Of a DNA stretch of 37,269 bases, positions 8,071-16,029 are shown one piece after another; within the stretch, counting starts at the first letter, position 1; every line of letters begins with the position of its first letter. Position numbers and translations under genes: made by a program. The notes under the pieces were generated by a model. It was not told where the DNA came from. It worked only from the letters and a program-made list of their open reading frames with translations, and made no database searches. The stretch comes from Methylobacterium sp. J-026 (lineage in GTDB: Bacteria > Pseudomonadota > Alphaproteobacteria > Rhizobiales > Beijerinckiaceae), in the NCBI RefSeq assembly GCF_022829585.1, contig NZ_JAKSYC010000111.1:1-37269 (forward strand). The letters are read 5' to 3'.

Positions 8071-9279
8071 TTACGCCTTATGCAGCGGATTCTCGCGCAG
8101 GTAGCTGGACGCGGCGGCGACGCCGGAGCCCGGCGTGACCGTGATGCCGCAATCGAGCATCGCCATCTCGGCGCCCGCGATGGCGCCGAGCAGCGACAGC
8201 TCGTTCAGGTCGCCAAGGTGGCCGATGCGGAACACCTTGCCGGCGACTTTCGACAGGCCGGCACCCAGCGAGAGGTTGTAGCGGTCATAGGCGTGGGTGA
8301 TCACCTTGGCGGCGTCGGCGCCCTCAGGCACCACGATCGCCGTGACCGTATCGGAGTTCCACTTGGGCTCCTTGGCGCAGGGCTTCAGGCCCCAGGCCGC
8401 CACCGCCTGGCGGGTCGCCTCGGCGAGCACGTGATGGCGGTGGTAGATGTTCTCCAGCCCCTCCTCCTTCACGATCGCCAGGGCCTCGCGCAGGCCGTAG
8501 AGCAGCGGCAGGACGGGGGTGTAGGGGAAGTAGCCCGTGGCGTTGGCGGCGAGCTGGTCCTTCCAGGCGAAGTAGGCATGGCCGAGCCGGTCGTTGCGGC
8601 CGGTGCCGCCCTCGGCGATCTTCAGCGCCTTGGGGCTGATGCAGATCAGGCCGAGGCCGGCCGGCAGCATGAAGCCCTTCTGCGAGCCCGCGATGGCGCA
8701 GTCGACCTTCCACTCGTCCATCTTGAACGGCAGCGAGCCGATCGACGAGATGCCGTCCACGAACAGCAGCGCCGGGTGTCCGGCGGCGTCGATCGCCTTG
8801 CGGACTGCAGCGATGTCGCTGGTGACGCCCGTGGCGGTCTCGTTGTGGACGACCATCACGGCCTTGATGGCGTGATCCTTGTCGGCCCGGAGCGCCTCCT
8901 CGATCTTCTGCGGATCGGCGCCGGTGCCCCACTCCTCCTCTTGGACGACCACGTCGAGGCCGAGGCGCTGGGCCATGTCGACCCAGAGGTGGCTGAATTG
9001 GCCGTAGCGCGAGGTCAGCACCTTGTCGCCGCGGCACAGGGTGTTGGACAGGGCCGATTCCCAGATGCCGGTGCCCGAGGACGGGAACAGGATGATGGTC
9101 CCGGCGGTCGAGCCGAACACGATCTTGGAATCCTGGAGAAGCGGCTTCACTAGCTCGGGGAAGCTCGGCGAGCGGTGATCCTCTGACGGCACGTGCATGG
9201 CGCGCAGCACGCGGTCCGGGATGTTGGTCGGACCCGGGATGAAGAGGTGGTTGCGACCGGGGCGCCGGGTTGCGGCCAT
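8071..9279 (-). CDS. sga: Serine-glyoxylate aminotransferase
   Basis: It transfers the amino group of serine to glyoxylate, giving hydroxypyruvate and glycine, and is the first gene of the serine-cycle cluster. It is a 402-residue class V PLP aminotransferase beginning MAATRRPGRNHLFIPGPTN. The PLP-binding lysine is in AIAGSQKGFM (Lys201), and an Asp lies in LLFVDGISSIGSLPF. I chose the ATG at 9277-9279 because it follows GGAGGAAACATC and gives the known family length. The frame is open further upstream, but that extension is arginine- and proline-rich and looks non-coding. The long upstream region contains putative regulatory palindromes. Confidence 0.96.
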   Translation of the reverse strand: MAATRRPGRNHLFIPGPTNIPDRVLRAMHVPSEDHRSPSFPELVKPLLQDSKIVFGSTAGTIILFPSSGTGIWESALSNTLCRGDKVLTSRYGQFSHLWVDMAQRLGLDVVVQEEEWGTGADPQKIEEALRADKDHAIKAVMVVHNETATGVTSDIAAVRKAIDAAGHPALLFVDGISSIGSLPFKMDEWKVDCAIAGSQKGFMLPAGLGLICISPKALKIAEGGTGRNDRLGHAYFAWKDQLAANATGYFPYTPVLPLLYGLREALAIVKEEGLENIYHRHHVLAEATRQAVAAWGLKPCAKEPKWNSDTVTAIVVPEGADAAKVITHAYDRYNLSLGAGLSKVAGKVFRIGHLGDLNELSLLGAIAGAEMAMLDCGITVTPGSGVAAASSYLRENPLHKA

Positions 9280-9795
9280 GATGTTTCCTCCGAAAAATTC
9301 GTTGCGCGCGGGCACGGGCCCGCGCCGGGTGGTTCGAGCGTCCTCGGGAGTCGGTCCGGCGCCGGCGGACGCGGCTCCCGCCGCGCATGCCCGAACGCCA
9401 TCTCCGCCGTAGATCGGGGGGCGCAGCGGAGCGGCAGGCGGCCTCACGCCGCTTGCGTCGCGACACGCCCCCGCGTGCCGGTCGCCTCCGAAATGCCGTC
9501 CCGTCCGACGGCCCCAGGGCCGTCCTCGCCGCCTTCCTGTCATGCCCGGCGTGGCTCGCGCCGAGCCGCCGGTTATTTGGCATTATGAGGCGGTGACGCT
9601 CGAAAGGAAAACCGGAAAAACTTCCGGAACTTGGCAAAAAAATTTTTTGTGCGCCGCAGCGATGCCGATCTGCGGTTGAGAAGCTTTGCCGCACCGCACC
9701 AGAACACCCGGGGCGCCCGGCCCGGCGCGTCATCAAACTGAGACGTGATCCCGGTCAGGATTCCGGCATCGTTCAGCCCCCGGGAGAGGATTGCC
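9280..9795. promoter_or_regulatory. Divergent control region upstream of sga
   Basis: No gene is evident in these 516 bp. On the minus strand a CATAAT -10 (9582-9587) would give a leader of about 300 nt before sga. Just upstream of a poor -35 lie a perfect inverted repeat CCGGAA-4-TTCCGG (9612-9627) and an A7T6 tract (9635-9649), a layout typical of activator-dependent promoters. The leader ends with a perfect 8-bp hairpin (9306-9325) just before the sga ribosome-binding site. Serine-cycle genes of Methylobacterium are known to be controlled by the LysR-type QscR. That these palindromes are its site is inference. Confidence 0.45.
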
Positions 9796-10611
9796 GTGGC
9801 CGAGGTTGAGGAGATGCCGGTCCGGGTCCGGACTCTGTTCCTGTCCGATCTGCATCTCGGCACGCGCGGCTGCCAGGCCGGGCTGCTGCTGTCGTTCCTG
9901 AAGGATTACGACGCCGACACGATCTACCTCGTGGGCGATATCGTGGACGGCTGGCAGCTGCGTTCCGGCTGGTACTGGCCTCAGGAACACAACGACGTCG
10001 TGCAGAAGCTTCTTCGCAAGGTCCGCAAGGGCACGCGCATCGTCTACCTGCCGGGCAACCACGACGAGTTCCTGCGCGACTATGTCGGGACGAATTTCGG
10101 CGGGATCGAGCTCGCGGAGACGGCGATCCACGAGGCGGCCGACGGGAAGCGCTACCTCGTGATCCACGGCGACCAGTTCGACATGGTGGTCCGCCACTCG
10201 CCCTGGCTCGCCCATCTCGGGGACGGGGCCTACACGCTGGCCCTGACCCTCAACACGCTGATCAACCGGGTGCGGCGCCGCGTCGGCCTGTCCTACTGGT
10301 CGCTCTCGGCCTGGGCGAAGCTGCGGGTGAAGAACGCGGTGAGCTTCATCGGCCGGTTCGAGACGATCCTGGCCGAGGAGGCGCGGCGGCAGGGGGCCGA
10401 CGGGGTGATCTGCGGCCATATCCACCATGCGGCCGACCGGCCGATCGGAGACCTGCGCTACCTCAACACCGGCGACTGGGTGGAATCCTGCACCGGGCTG
10501 GTGGAGCATTACGACGGCCGCATCGAGGTGCTGCACTATCCGAGCCTGCTGCGCGCGCGTGAGGCGGAGACCGTGCCGCAGGCGGTTCCCGGCCGGCGCG
10601 CGGTGGCGTGA
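9796..10611 (+). CDS. LpxH-like UDP-2,3-diacylglucosamine diphosphatase family metallophosphoesterase
   Basis: This is a calcineurin-type metallophosphoesterase of 271 residues. The dinuclear-metal motifs are in order: FLSDLHLG, GDIVDGW, LPGNHDE, VIHGDQFD and CGHIHHA. The arrangement and length fit the COG2908 family that includes UDP-2,3-diacylglucosamine hydrolase (LpxH, lipid A synthesis), but the true substrate cannot be read from sequence. I chose the GTG at 9796 because GGGAGAGGA lies five bases upstream. A GTG at 9745 lacks a ribosome-binding site. The stop overlaps the glycosyltransferase start (GTGA), implying translational coupling and a shared envelope-related job. Confidence 0.85.
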   Translation: MAEVEEMPVRVRTLFLSDLHLGTRGCQAGLLLSFLKDYDADTIYLVGDIVDGWQLRSGWYWPQEHNDVVQKLLRKVRKGTRIVYLPGNHDEFLRDYVGTNFGGIELAETAIHEAADGKRYLVIHGDQFDMVVRHSPWLAHLGDGAYTLALTLNTLINRVRRRVGLSYWSLSAWAKLRVKNAVSFIGRFETILAEEARRQGADGVICGHIHHAADRPIGDLRYLNTGDWVESCTGLVEHYDGRIEVLHYPSLLRAREAETVPQAVPGRRAVA

Positions 10612-11669
10612 GGGCGCCCACCGTGAAGCTCCTGATCGCCAGCGACGCCTGGCATCCGCAGGTCAACGGCGTGGTGCGCTCCCTGGAGCAGATGGTGCGC
10701 CGCGCCCCCGAGCACGGGTTCGCCACGGCGTTGCTGTCGGCGGCGGATTTCCCCTCGCTGCCCCTGCCCGGCTATCCGGAGATCCGCCTCGCCCATGCCG
10801 GGCGGGAGCGGGTGGCGGCGCACTGGCGGGGGGAGCAGCCGACCCATGTCCACATCGCCACCGAGGGCCCCGTGGGCTACGCGGTGCGGCGGCATTGCCT
10901 GGCCAACGGTCTGCCCTTCACCACGAGCTACCACACGCGCTTTCCGGAATACCTCGCCGCCCGTCTGCCCGTACCGGAAGCGTGGTCCTACGCCTATCTG
11001 CGCTGGTTTCATGGGGCCGCCCGCGGCACGATGGTCAGCACCGCCTCGCTCCAGGGCGAATTGGCCGACCGGGGCTTCACCCGGCTGATGCGCTGGACCC
11101 GCGGCGTCGATACCGAGCGGTTCCGCCCCGCCGCCCCCGGCGCGACGCCGCCGGCCGAACTCGCCGGCCTGGAGCGGCCGCTGTTCCTGTATGTCGGCCG
11201 GCTGGCGGTGGAGAAGAACATCGCGGCCTTCCTGAATCTCGACCTGCCCGGCACCAAGATCGTGGTCGGGGACGGGCCGGACCGGGGACGGCTCCAGGGG
11301 CTGGCGCCCGGCGCGCGGTTCCTGGGCACCCGCACCGGCGCCGCGCTCTCGGCCGTCTACGCGGCCTGCGACGTGTTCGTGTTCCCGAGCCTCACCGACA
11401 CGTTCGGGATCGTGCTCCTGGAGGCCCTGGCCTGCGGCCTGCCGGTGGCGGCCTTCCCGGTGCCGGGCCCGAACGACGTGATCGGCGGCACCCGGGTGGG
11501 GGTCCTGGACCAAGACCTGGGGGCCGCCGCGCGCGCCGCCCTCGACCTGTCCCGGGCCGAGTGCCGCGCCGAGGCCCTGCGCCGGGGCTGGGACGTCAGC
11601 GCGTCCCAGTTCTTCGGCAATATCATCGAGGCCCATGGCGGCGAGCGGCGGACCCGGGACGCGGCCTGA
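10608..11669 (+). CDS. GT4-family glycosyltransferase
   Basis: This is a GT-B fold glycosyltransferase of 353 residues. The N-terminal acceptor domain begins LLIASDAWHPQVNGVVRS and includes TSYHTRFPEYL. The C-terminal GT4 domain shows LFLYVGRLAVEKNI and FPSLTDTFGIVLLEALACG, with the usual acidic sugar-nucleotide contact region. It resembles bacterial GDP-mannose- or UDP-sugar-dependent glycolipid transferases, but donor and acceptor are unknown. It starts at a GTG overlapping the phosphoesterase stop; a second in-frame GTG lies at 10623. The pair probably modifies a lipid or lipid A-related molecule in the inner membrane. Confidence 0.88.
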   Translation: MRAPTVKLLIASDAWHPQVNGVVRSLEQMVRRAPEHGFATALLSAADFPSLPLPGYPEIRLAHAGRERVAAHWRGEQPTHVHIATEGPVGYAVRRHCLANGLPFTTSYHTRFPEYLAARLPVPEAWSYAYLRWFHGAARGTMVSTASLQGELADRGFTRLMRWTRGVDTERFRPAAPGATPPAELAGLERPLFLYVGRLAVEKNIAAFLNLDLPGTKIVVGDGPDRGRLQGLAPGARFLGTRTGAALSAVYAACDVFVFPSLTDTFGIVLLEALACGLPVAAFPVPGPNDVIGGTRVGVLDQDLGAAARAALDLSRAECRAEALRRGWDVSASQFFGNIIEAHGGERRTRDAA

Positions 11670-11707
11670 CGGGTGACGGCGCCCGCGCGCAGTGGCAGGA
11701 GGGGGCC

Positions 11708-12361
11708 ATGCCCCCCATCGATACGCCCCCCGTCAGCAGGCCGACCGCCCGGGGCGTGCCCCGCGCCCCGGCGCGGCCGTTCGATCCGGCGCATGCCGCC
11801 GCCTATCCCGCGGCGATCGGCTGCGACGAGGTCGGGCGCGGGGCGCTGTGCGGCCCCGTCGTGGCGGCGGCGGTCTGGTTCGATCCGGCGGCGCTCCCGC
11901 CGGCGCTGCTCGCAGCCCTCGACGACAGCAAGCGCCTGCCCGAGCCCGAGCGGGACCGGCTGGCGCCGCTGATCCGCGCCCAGGCCCGCGTCGCCGTCGC
12001 GGCGGGGTCTCGGGCGCTGATCGACCGCATCAACATCCGCGCCGCGACCCTCGACGCCATGGCGCGCGCGGTCGCCCGCCTCGGGATCCCGGCGCCGGTC
12101 CTGGTTGATGGACGGGACGCGCTGCCCGACTGGCCCGGCCGGGCGGTCGTGGGCGGCGACCGGCTGGTGCCGCAGATCGCCGCCGCGTCGATCGTCGCCA
12201 AGGTTTTTCGCGATGCGCTAATGCGGCGCCTGGCCGCGCGCCATCCCGGTTACGGCTGGGAGCGCAACGTCGGCTACGGCACCGCCGTCCACCGGGCCGG
12301 CCTGACTGCCCTGGGCCGGAGCCCGCACCACCGGCTGAGCTTCACCCGGGGTTTCGGGTGA
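11708..12361 (+). CDS. rnhB: Ribonuclease HII
   Basis: It cleaves RNA in RNA-DNA hybrids and at single ribonucleotides embedded in DNA. The 217-residue protein has the catalytic set Asp40-Glu41 in GCDEVGRGALCGP, Asp134 in LVDGRD and Asp169 in ASIVAKVFRDALM. A C-terminal GYGTAVHRAGLTALGRSPHHR segment is characteristic. The ATG at 11708 follows AGGAGG six bases upstream. The reading frame is open far upstream, but that stretch is a shadow of the glycosyltransferase. It ends only 4 bp from the end of the convergent radical SAM gene. Confidence 0.95.
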   Translation: MPPIDTPPVSRPTARGVPRAPARPFDPAHAAAYPAAIGCDEVGRGALCGPVVAAAVWFDPAALPPALLAALDDSKRLPEPERDRLAPLIRAQARVAVAAGSRALIDRINIRAATLDAMARAVARLGIPAPVLVDGRDALPDWPGRAVVGGDRLVPQIAAASIVAKVFRDALMRRLAARHPGYGWERNVGYGTAVHRAGLTALGRSPHHRLSFTRGFG

Positions 12362-12365
12362 CGCC

Positions 12366-13493
12366 TCAGAACAGCGCCAGCTGTGCCCCCGGCTTGCGGA
12401 ACGCCGCCCGGTTCAGCGGCATCCGCCCGAAGGCGAAGCCGAGCCGGGTGCCGGCGAGCCGGACCCGCGCGCCGATCATCTCGGCATAGGCCCCCTCCCC
12501 GCGGAAGCGGTGCCCGAAGCGGGAATCGTTCTCACGGCCGCCCCGGGCCTGGCGCAGCAGCGCGAAGGCGCGGTCCTTCCGCTCCGGGTAATGCTCGACG
12601 AACCAGTCGGCCATCAGGTCGGCGACTTCGCCCGGGAGCCGCAGCAGGGCATGGCCGATGCGGCTCGCGCCGTGCGCTCGGGCGCGGGCGAGGATCGCCT
12701 CGATCTCGTGGTCGGTGAGGCCCGGGATGATCGGCGAGACATTGACCATCACGGGCACCCCCGCTGCGCTCAGGCGCGCCATCGCGGCGAGACGCTTGTC
12801 GGGCCGGGGGGCCCGGGGATCGAGGCGGCGGGCGAGGGCCGGATCCAGGGTCGGCAGCGAGAGTGCGACCAGGACGAGATCCTGCGCGGCCATCTCGGCC
12901 AGGAGGTCGAGGTCGCGCAGCACGAGGTCGGATTTGGTGGTGATGGCGACGGGATGGCGCGCGTCATGGAGGACCTCCAGCACCGCCCGGGTGATGCGGT
13001 GATCCCGCTCCACCGGCTGATAGGGATCGGTGGCCGTGCCGAGGGCGATCGTGTCCGGACGATACCCCGGCGCCGCGAGTTCCCGGACGAGGAGCCGGGC
13101 GGCCTCCGGCTTGGCGAAGATCCGCGACTCGAAATCGAGCCCCGGCGACAGGCCGAGATAGGCATGGGTCGGGCGGGCGTAGCAGTAGATGCAGCCGTGC
13201 TCGCAGCCGCGATACGGGTTGATCGACCGGTCGAACGGGATGTCGGGCGATGTGTTGCGGGCGATGATCCGGGCCGAGCGCTCGGGCGTGACCTCCGTGC
13301 GCAGGGGTGCTGGATCGTCGGCCTCCCAGGCCGCCGCCCCATCCTCCTCTCGAAACGCCTCGCGCCGGGCCGCCTCGAAGCGGCTGGCGGGATTGGCCGT
13401 CGCCCCGCGTCCGCGCCGCCGGCCCTCTGGCGGCGTGCTGGCGTCGAGTCGCCGGTCGGGGCCGAACTTGGACGCGTCCGCTGGTGCCGCCAT
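12366..13493 (-). CDS. PA0069-family radical SAM protein
   Basis: This 375-residue radical SAM protein is related to the SplB-like/PA0069 group. The [4Fe-4S] cluster cysteines are Cys97, Cys101 and Cys104 in RGCEHGCIYCYARPTH (CX3CX2C). A TIM-barrel region follows, including ALGTATDPYQPVERDHRITR and VNVSPIIPGLTDHEIEAIL. The 60 N-terminal residues are low-complexity, basic and acidic. No substrate is established for the family. The start ATG at 13491-13493 is the first sensible one. A perfect parS sequence sits 12 bp upstream, overlapping the promoter/leader. It is convergent with rnhB. Confidence 0.88.
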   Translation of the reverse strand: MAAPADASKFGPDRRLDASTPPEGRRRGRGATANPASRFEAARREAFREEDGAAAWEADDPAPLRTEVTPERSARIIARNTSPDIPFDRSINPYRGCEHGCIYCYARPTHAYLGLSPGLDFESRIFAKPEAARLLVRELAAPGYRPDTIALGTATDPYQPVERDHRITRAVLEVLHDARHPVAITTKSDLVLRDLDLLAEMAAQDLVLVALSLPTLDPALARRLDPRAPRPDKRLAAMARLSAAGVPVMVNVSPIIPGLTDHEIEAILARARAHGASRIGHALLRLPGEVADLMADWFVEHYPERKDRAFALLRQARGGRENDSRFGHRFRGEGAYAEMIGARVRLAGTRLGFAFGRMPLNRAAFRKPGAQLALF

Positions 13494-13504
13494 GATGAAC
13501 CCCC

Positions 13505-13520
13505 TGTTTCACGTGAAACA
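13505..13520. promoter_or_regulatory. parS site (ParB/Spo0J binding)
   Basis: The 16-bp sequence TGTTTCACGTGAAACA is a perfect palindrome and an exact match to the canonical bacterial chromosomal parS. It lies in the 149-bp divergent gap between the radical SAM gene and the glycosyltransferase-like gene. Read on the minus strand it gives the familiar MFHVKQ peptide of an overlapping spurious frame. ParB clamps load at such sites, which in alphaproteobacteria usually lie near the replication origin. It is the only copy I see in the window. Confidence 0.9.
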
Positions 13521-13642
13521 TACCGTGAACACCGAGCGTTTCAGCGCCTGTTTTTAAGGCAAACGTGGCTTGTGCGCGTCTCTCGGTCGCTTCGGGACTT
13601 CGAGGCGGCGGGTCAACGGTTTACGGCAGCGCAAAATCGGTT

Positions 13643-14173
13643 ATGCGCGCGCTGATGCTCTCCGCGGTGACCTATCTGGCCAACCCGTCCGATCCGGACG
13701 CGATCGATCGCCTCGCCGACACGCTCAGCGTCCTGGTGGCCGGCGTGGCCGGCGGCCTGGTCGGCGACGCCGTGATCGTGGCGGGGCAGGCGAGCGACGC
13801 GGTGGCGGCCGTCGCCGAGGCGACCGGCGCGACCCTGATCCTCCACCCGGCCGGCAGCCCCTACACGGCGGGCGCCGCCGCGGCCCGCCGGGACTGGATC
13901 CTGTGCCTGGAGGCCGGGGACGTCCCGGCCGAGGGCTGGATCCGCACCCTCGACCGTTTCGTCGGCACCGCCCGGCCGGAGATCGGCCTCGGTCGCCTGC
14001 ACCGCCCGGCCGCCGGCTGGCGCGGCCGCCTCGTCGGCCGGTTCGAGACCCTGGCCGGTGCCCGGCAGGCCAGGGCCGGCGACGTCGTCCGGCGCGAGGC
14101 GTTGCGGAACGGCCCGGTTTTCGCGCAGCGGCTCAAGGTCCGCCCGCTGATCGCGCGTATCGACCGGGCCTGA
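13643..14173 (+). CDS. Glycosyltransferase family 2-like small protein
   Basis: The 176-residue product has a nucleotide-sugar-like Rossmann N-terminus (LMLSAVTYLANPSD, VIVAGQ) followed by WILCLEAGDVPAEGWIRTLDRF. That segment resembles the acidic metal/sugar-nucleotide region of GT2 enzymes. It is shorter than typical GT2 proteins and lacks a clear acceptor domain, so activity is uncertain. The ATG at 13643 was chosen because the protein core begins there; no strong ribosome-binding site is visible. The parS site lies about 120 bp upstream. Comparison with full-length homologs would decide whether it is a degenerate enzyme. Confidence 0.55.
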   Translation: MRALMLSAVTYLANPSDPDAIDRLADTLSVLVAGVAGGLVGDAVIVAGQASDAVAAVAEATGATLILHPAGSPYTAGAAAARRDWILCLEAGDVPAEGWIRTLDRFVGTARPEIGLGRLHRPAAGWRGRLVGRFETLAGARQARAGDVVRREALRNGPVFAQRLKVRPLIARIDRA

Positions 14174-14185
14174 TCGCCATTATAC

Positions 14186-14217
14186 GACATTCGCTTTGTC
14201 CTTTAGCGTCGAATGTC
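14186..14217. promoter_or_regulatory. Inverted repeat upstream of the permease gene
   Basis: Perfect 8-bp arms GACATTCG and CGAATGTC flank a 16-nt spacer that contains a nested CGCT/AGCG pair. It lies in the 135-bp gap between the GT2-like gene and the permease, about 90 bp before the permease start. It could be an operator or the base of a weak terminator hairpin; there is no T-tract, which favours an operator. Confidence 0.35.
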
Positions 14218-14308
14218 CGTGAAACGCCTGGCGCGATGGCAGAAAACTTGCTGAACTGATGGATCTGGCGGGAGGCCTGCCCGGCTGCGCCGTGAAGGGG
14301 ATGCTGCG

Positions 14309-15757
14309 ATGGATGCGTCGGGCCTGATGGGGCGGAAATCCGTCGATTCCATTATCGAGAGCGGCGAAGGCGAACAGCAGCTCTCGAAGACGCTGGGCGC
14401 CCTCTCGATCACCGCCATGGGCATCGGGGCGATCATCGGCGCCGGCATCTTCGTCCTGACCGGCACCGCCGCGGCGCATTATGCCGGGCCGGGGATCATG
14501 CTGTCCTTCGTGCTCGGCGGCATCGCCTGCACCTTCGTCGGCCTGTGCTACTCCGAGATGGCGGCGCTGATCCCGGTCGCCGGGTCGAGCTACACCTACA
14601 CCTACGCGACGCTGGGCGAGTTCTTCGCCTGGCTGATCGGCTGGGACCTGATCCTGGAATACGCCATGGGTGCCGCCACGGTGGCGGTGGGCTGGTCGGG
14701 CTACGTCACCAGCATCCTGAAGGACGCGGGCCTCGTGATCCCGCCCCAACTCGCCCACGCGCCGGGCACCGCGATCGAGGGCGGCGGCACCGCCCTGTTC
14801 AACCTGCCGGCCGTGGTGATCGTGGCGCTGATCACGCTCCTGCTGATGCGCGGCACGAAGGAATCGGCCCGCCTCAACAACATCATGGTGGCGGTGAAGC
14901 TCACCGTGGTGGTGGCCTTCATCGCGCTGGGCTGGGGCCATGTCGACACGGCGCATTGGAGCCCGCTGATCCCGCCGAACGAGGGGTCCTTCGGGCAGTT
15001 CGGCTACAGCGGCATCCTGCGCGGGGCGGGCGTGGTGTTCTTCGCCTTCATCGGCTTCGACGCGGTTTCCACCGCCGCCCAGGAGGCGAAGAAGCCCCAG
15101 AAGGACATGCCCATCGGCATCCTGGGCTCGCTCGCGATCTGCACGATCCTGTACGTGCTGGTGGCCGCCGTGCTCACCGGCCTCGTGCCCTACAAGGACC
15201 TGAACGTCCCCGACCCGATCGCCAAGGGCGTCGACGCGATCGGCATCGGCTGGTTCTCGATCCTGATCAAGCTCGGGGCGCTCACCGGCCTGACCACGGT
15301 GATCCTGGTGCTGCTCTACGGCCAGAGCCGGATCTTCTTCACCATGGCCCAGGACGGCCTGCTGCCGAAGACCTTCTCGCACGTCCACCCGACCTACCAG
15401 ACGCCCTACCGCAGCCAGGCGCTCATCGGGGTCGCGGTCGCCCTGGTGGCGGCTCTGGTGCCGATCGACATCCTGGGCGAGATGGTGAGCATCGGCACGC
15501 TGGCCGCCTTCATCCTGGTCTGCGGCTCGGTGATCTACCTGCGGCGGACCGACCGGGCCATGAAGCGCCCGTTCCGGGTCCCCGCCGTGCCGGTGGTGCC
15601 GATCCTGGGCATCCTGTTCTGCCTGCTGCTGATGATCGGGCTGCCGCTCGACACGTGGCTGCGGCTGGTGATCTGGATGGCGATCGGGCTCGTCGTCTAC
15701 TTCTTCTACGGCCGCAAACACTCGGTCCTGCGCCGCAAGGAGGGGAATGCCGCGTAG
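14309..15757 (+). CDS. APC-superfamily amino acid permease
   Basis: This is an inner-membrane secondary transporter of 482 residues, with about twelve hydrophobic segments. The TM1 signature GIGAIIGAGIFVLTGTAA and the TM6-region FFAFIGFDAVSTAAQEAKKPQKDMP are typical of the YfnA/cationic amino acid transporter (CAT) branch. Substrate is not determinable, though CAT-like members take up basic or branched amino acids. The ATG at 14309 has AAGGGG about nine bases upstream. The C-terminus is a short basic cytoplasmic tail (YGRKHSVLRRKEGNAA). No transport partner genes are adjacent. Confidence 0.9.
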   Translation: MDASGLMGRKSVDSIIESGEGEQQLSKTLGALSITAMGIGAIIGAGIFVLTGTAAAHYAGPGIMLSFVLGGIACTFVGLCYSEMAALIPVAGSSYTYTYATLGEFFAWLIGWDLILEYAMGAATVAVGWSGYVTSILKDAGLVIPPQLAHAPGTAIEGGGTALFNLPAVVIVALITLLLMRGTKESARLNNIMVAVKLTVVVAFIALGWGHVDTAHWSPLIPPNEGSFGQFGYSGILRGAGVVFFAFIGFDAVSTAAQEAKKPQKDMPIGILGSLAICTILYVLVAAVLTGLVPYKDLNVPDPIAKGVDAIGIGWFSILIKLGALTGLTTVILVLLYGQSRIFFTMAQDGLLPKTFSHVHPTYQTPYRSQALIGVAVALVAALVPIDILGEMVSIGTLAAFILVCGSVIYLRRTDRAMKRPFRVPAVPVVPILGILFCLLLMIGLPLDTWLRLVIWMAIGLVVYFFYGRKHSVLRRKEGNAA

Positions 15758-15832
15758 GCGCCTTCAGGACCGGAGGTCGGCCGGACGGCTCCCGATCGCG
15801 GAGGCATCGGTTCGCGAAGCAGGACGCGGATT

Positions 15833-15860
15833 CCCTCCCTCCTCTGCGGGGCTCGCGGGT
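15833..15860. repeat. Degenerate palindromic repeat in the permease-moaB gap
   Basis: A CCCTCCCTCCTCTGCGGGG segment resembles the left half of the hairpin core found elsewhere in the window, but its right arm is degraded. The remainder of the 272-bp gap (15758-16029) shows no gene. A hairpin with 8-bp arms (15996-16018) follows the moaB stop on the minus strand. Confidence 0.4.
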
Positions 15861-15995
15861 CTACGCATCACGCTCGGCAGCAGGCTTTTGAGACGCGGGG
15901 CTATCTCCCCACCCCGCAAGGGCTACGGACGACACAGGTTTCGACCGTCGCCGTGATCACGCCATGAGCGCAGGAGGCGATGTGTGAAGCCGTCG

Positions 15996-16018
15996 GCCGC
16001 CGCGGGGGAAGCGGCGGC
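15996..16018 (-). terminator. Possible terminator hairpin after moaB
   Basis: Perfect arms GCCGCCGC and GCGGCGGC enclose a 7-nt loop 12 bp after the moaB stop. There is no T-run on the minus strand after it, so this is only a weak intrinsic terminator candidate. Confidence 0.35.
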
Positions 16019-16029
16019 GCAACGCCTCC

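Noticed and set aside
9280..9543. N-terminal extension of the serine-glyoxylate aminotransferase
   Set aside because: The open frame upstream of 9279 is Arg/Gly/Ala-rich and adds about 88 residues absent from the family; the GGAGG site supports the start at 9279.
10427..11707. Upstream extension of the RNase HII frame
   Set aside because: The frame is open through the glycosyltransferase gene, but that stretch is its shadow; a strong ribosome-binding site marks the true start at 11708.
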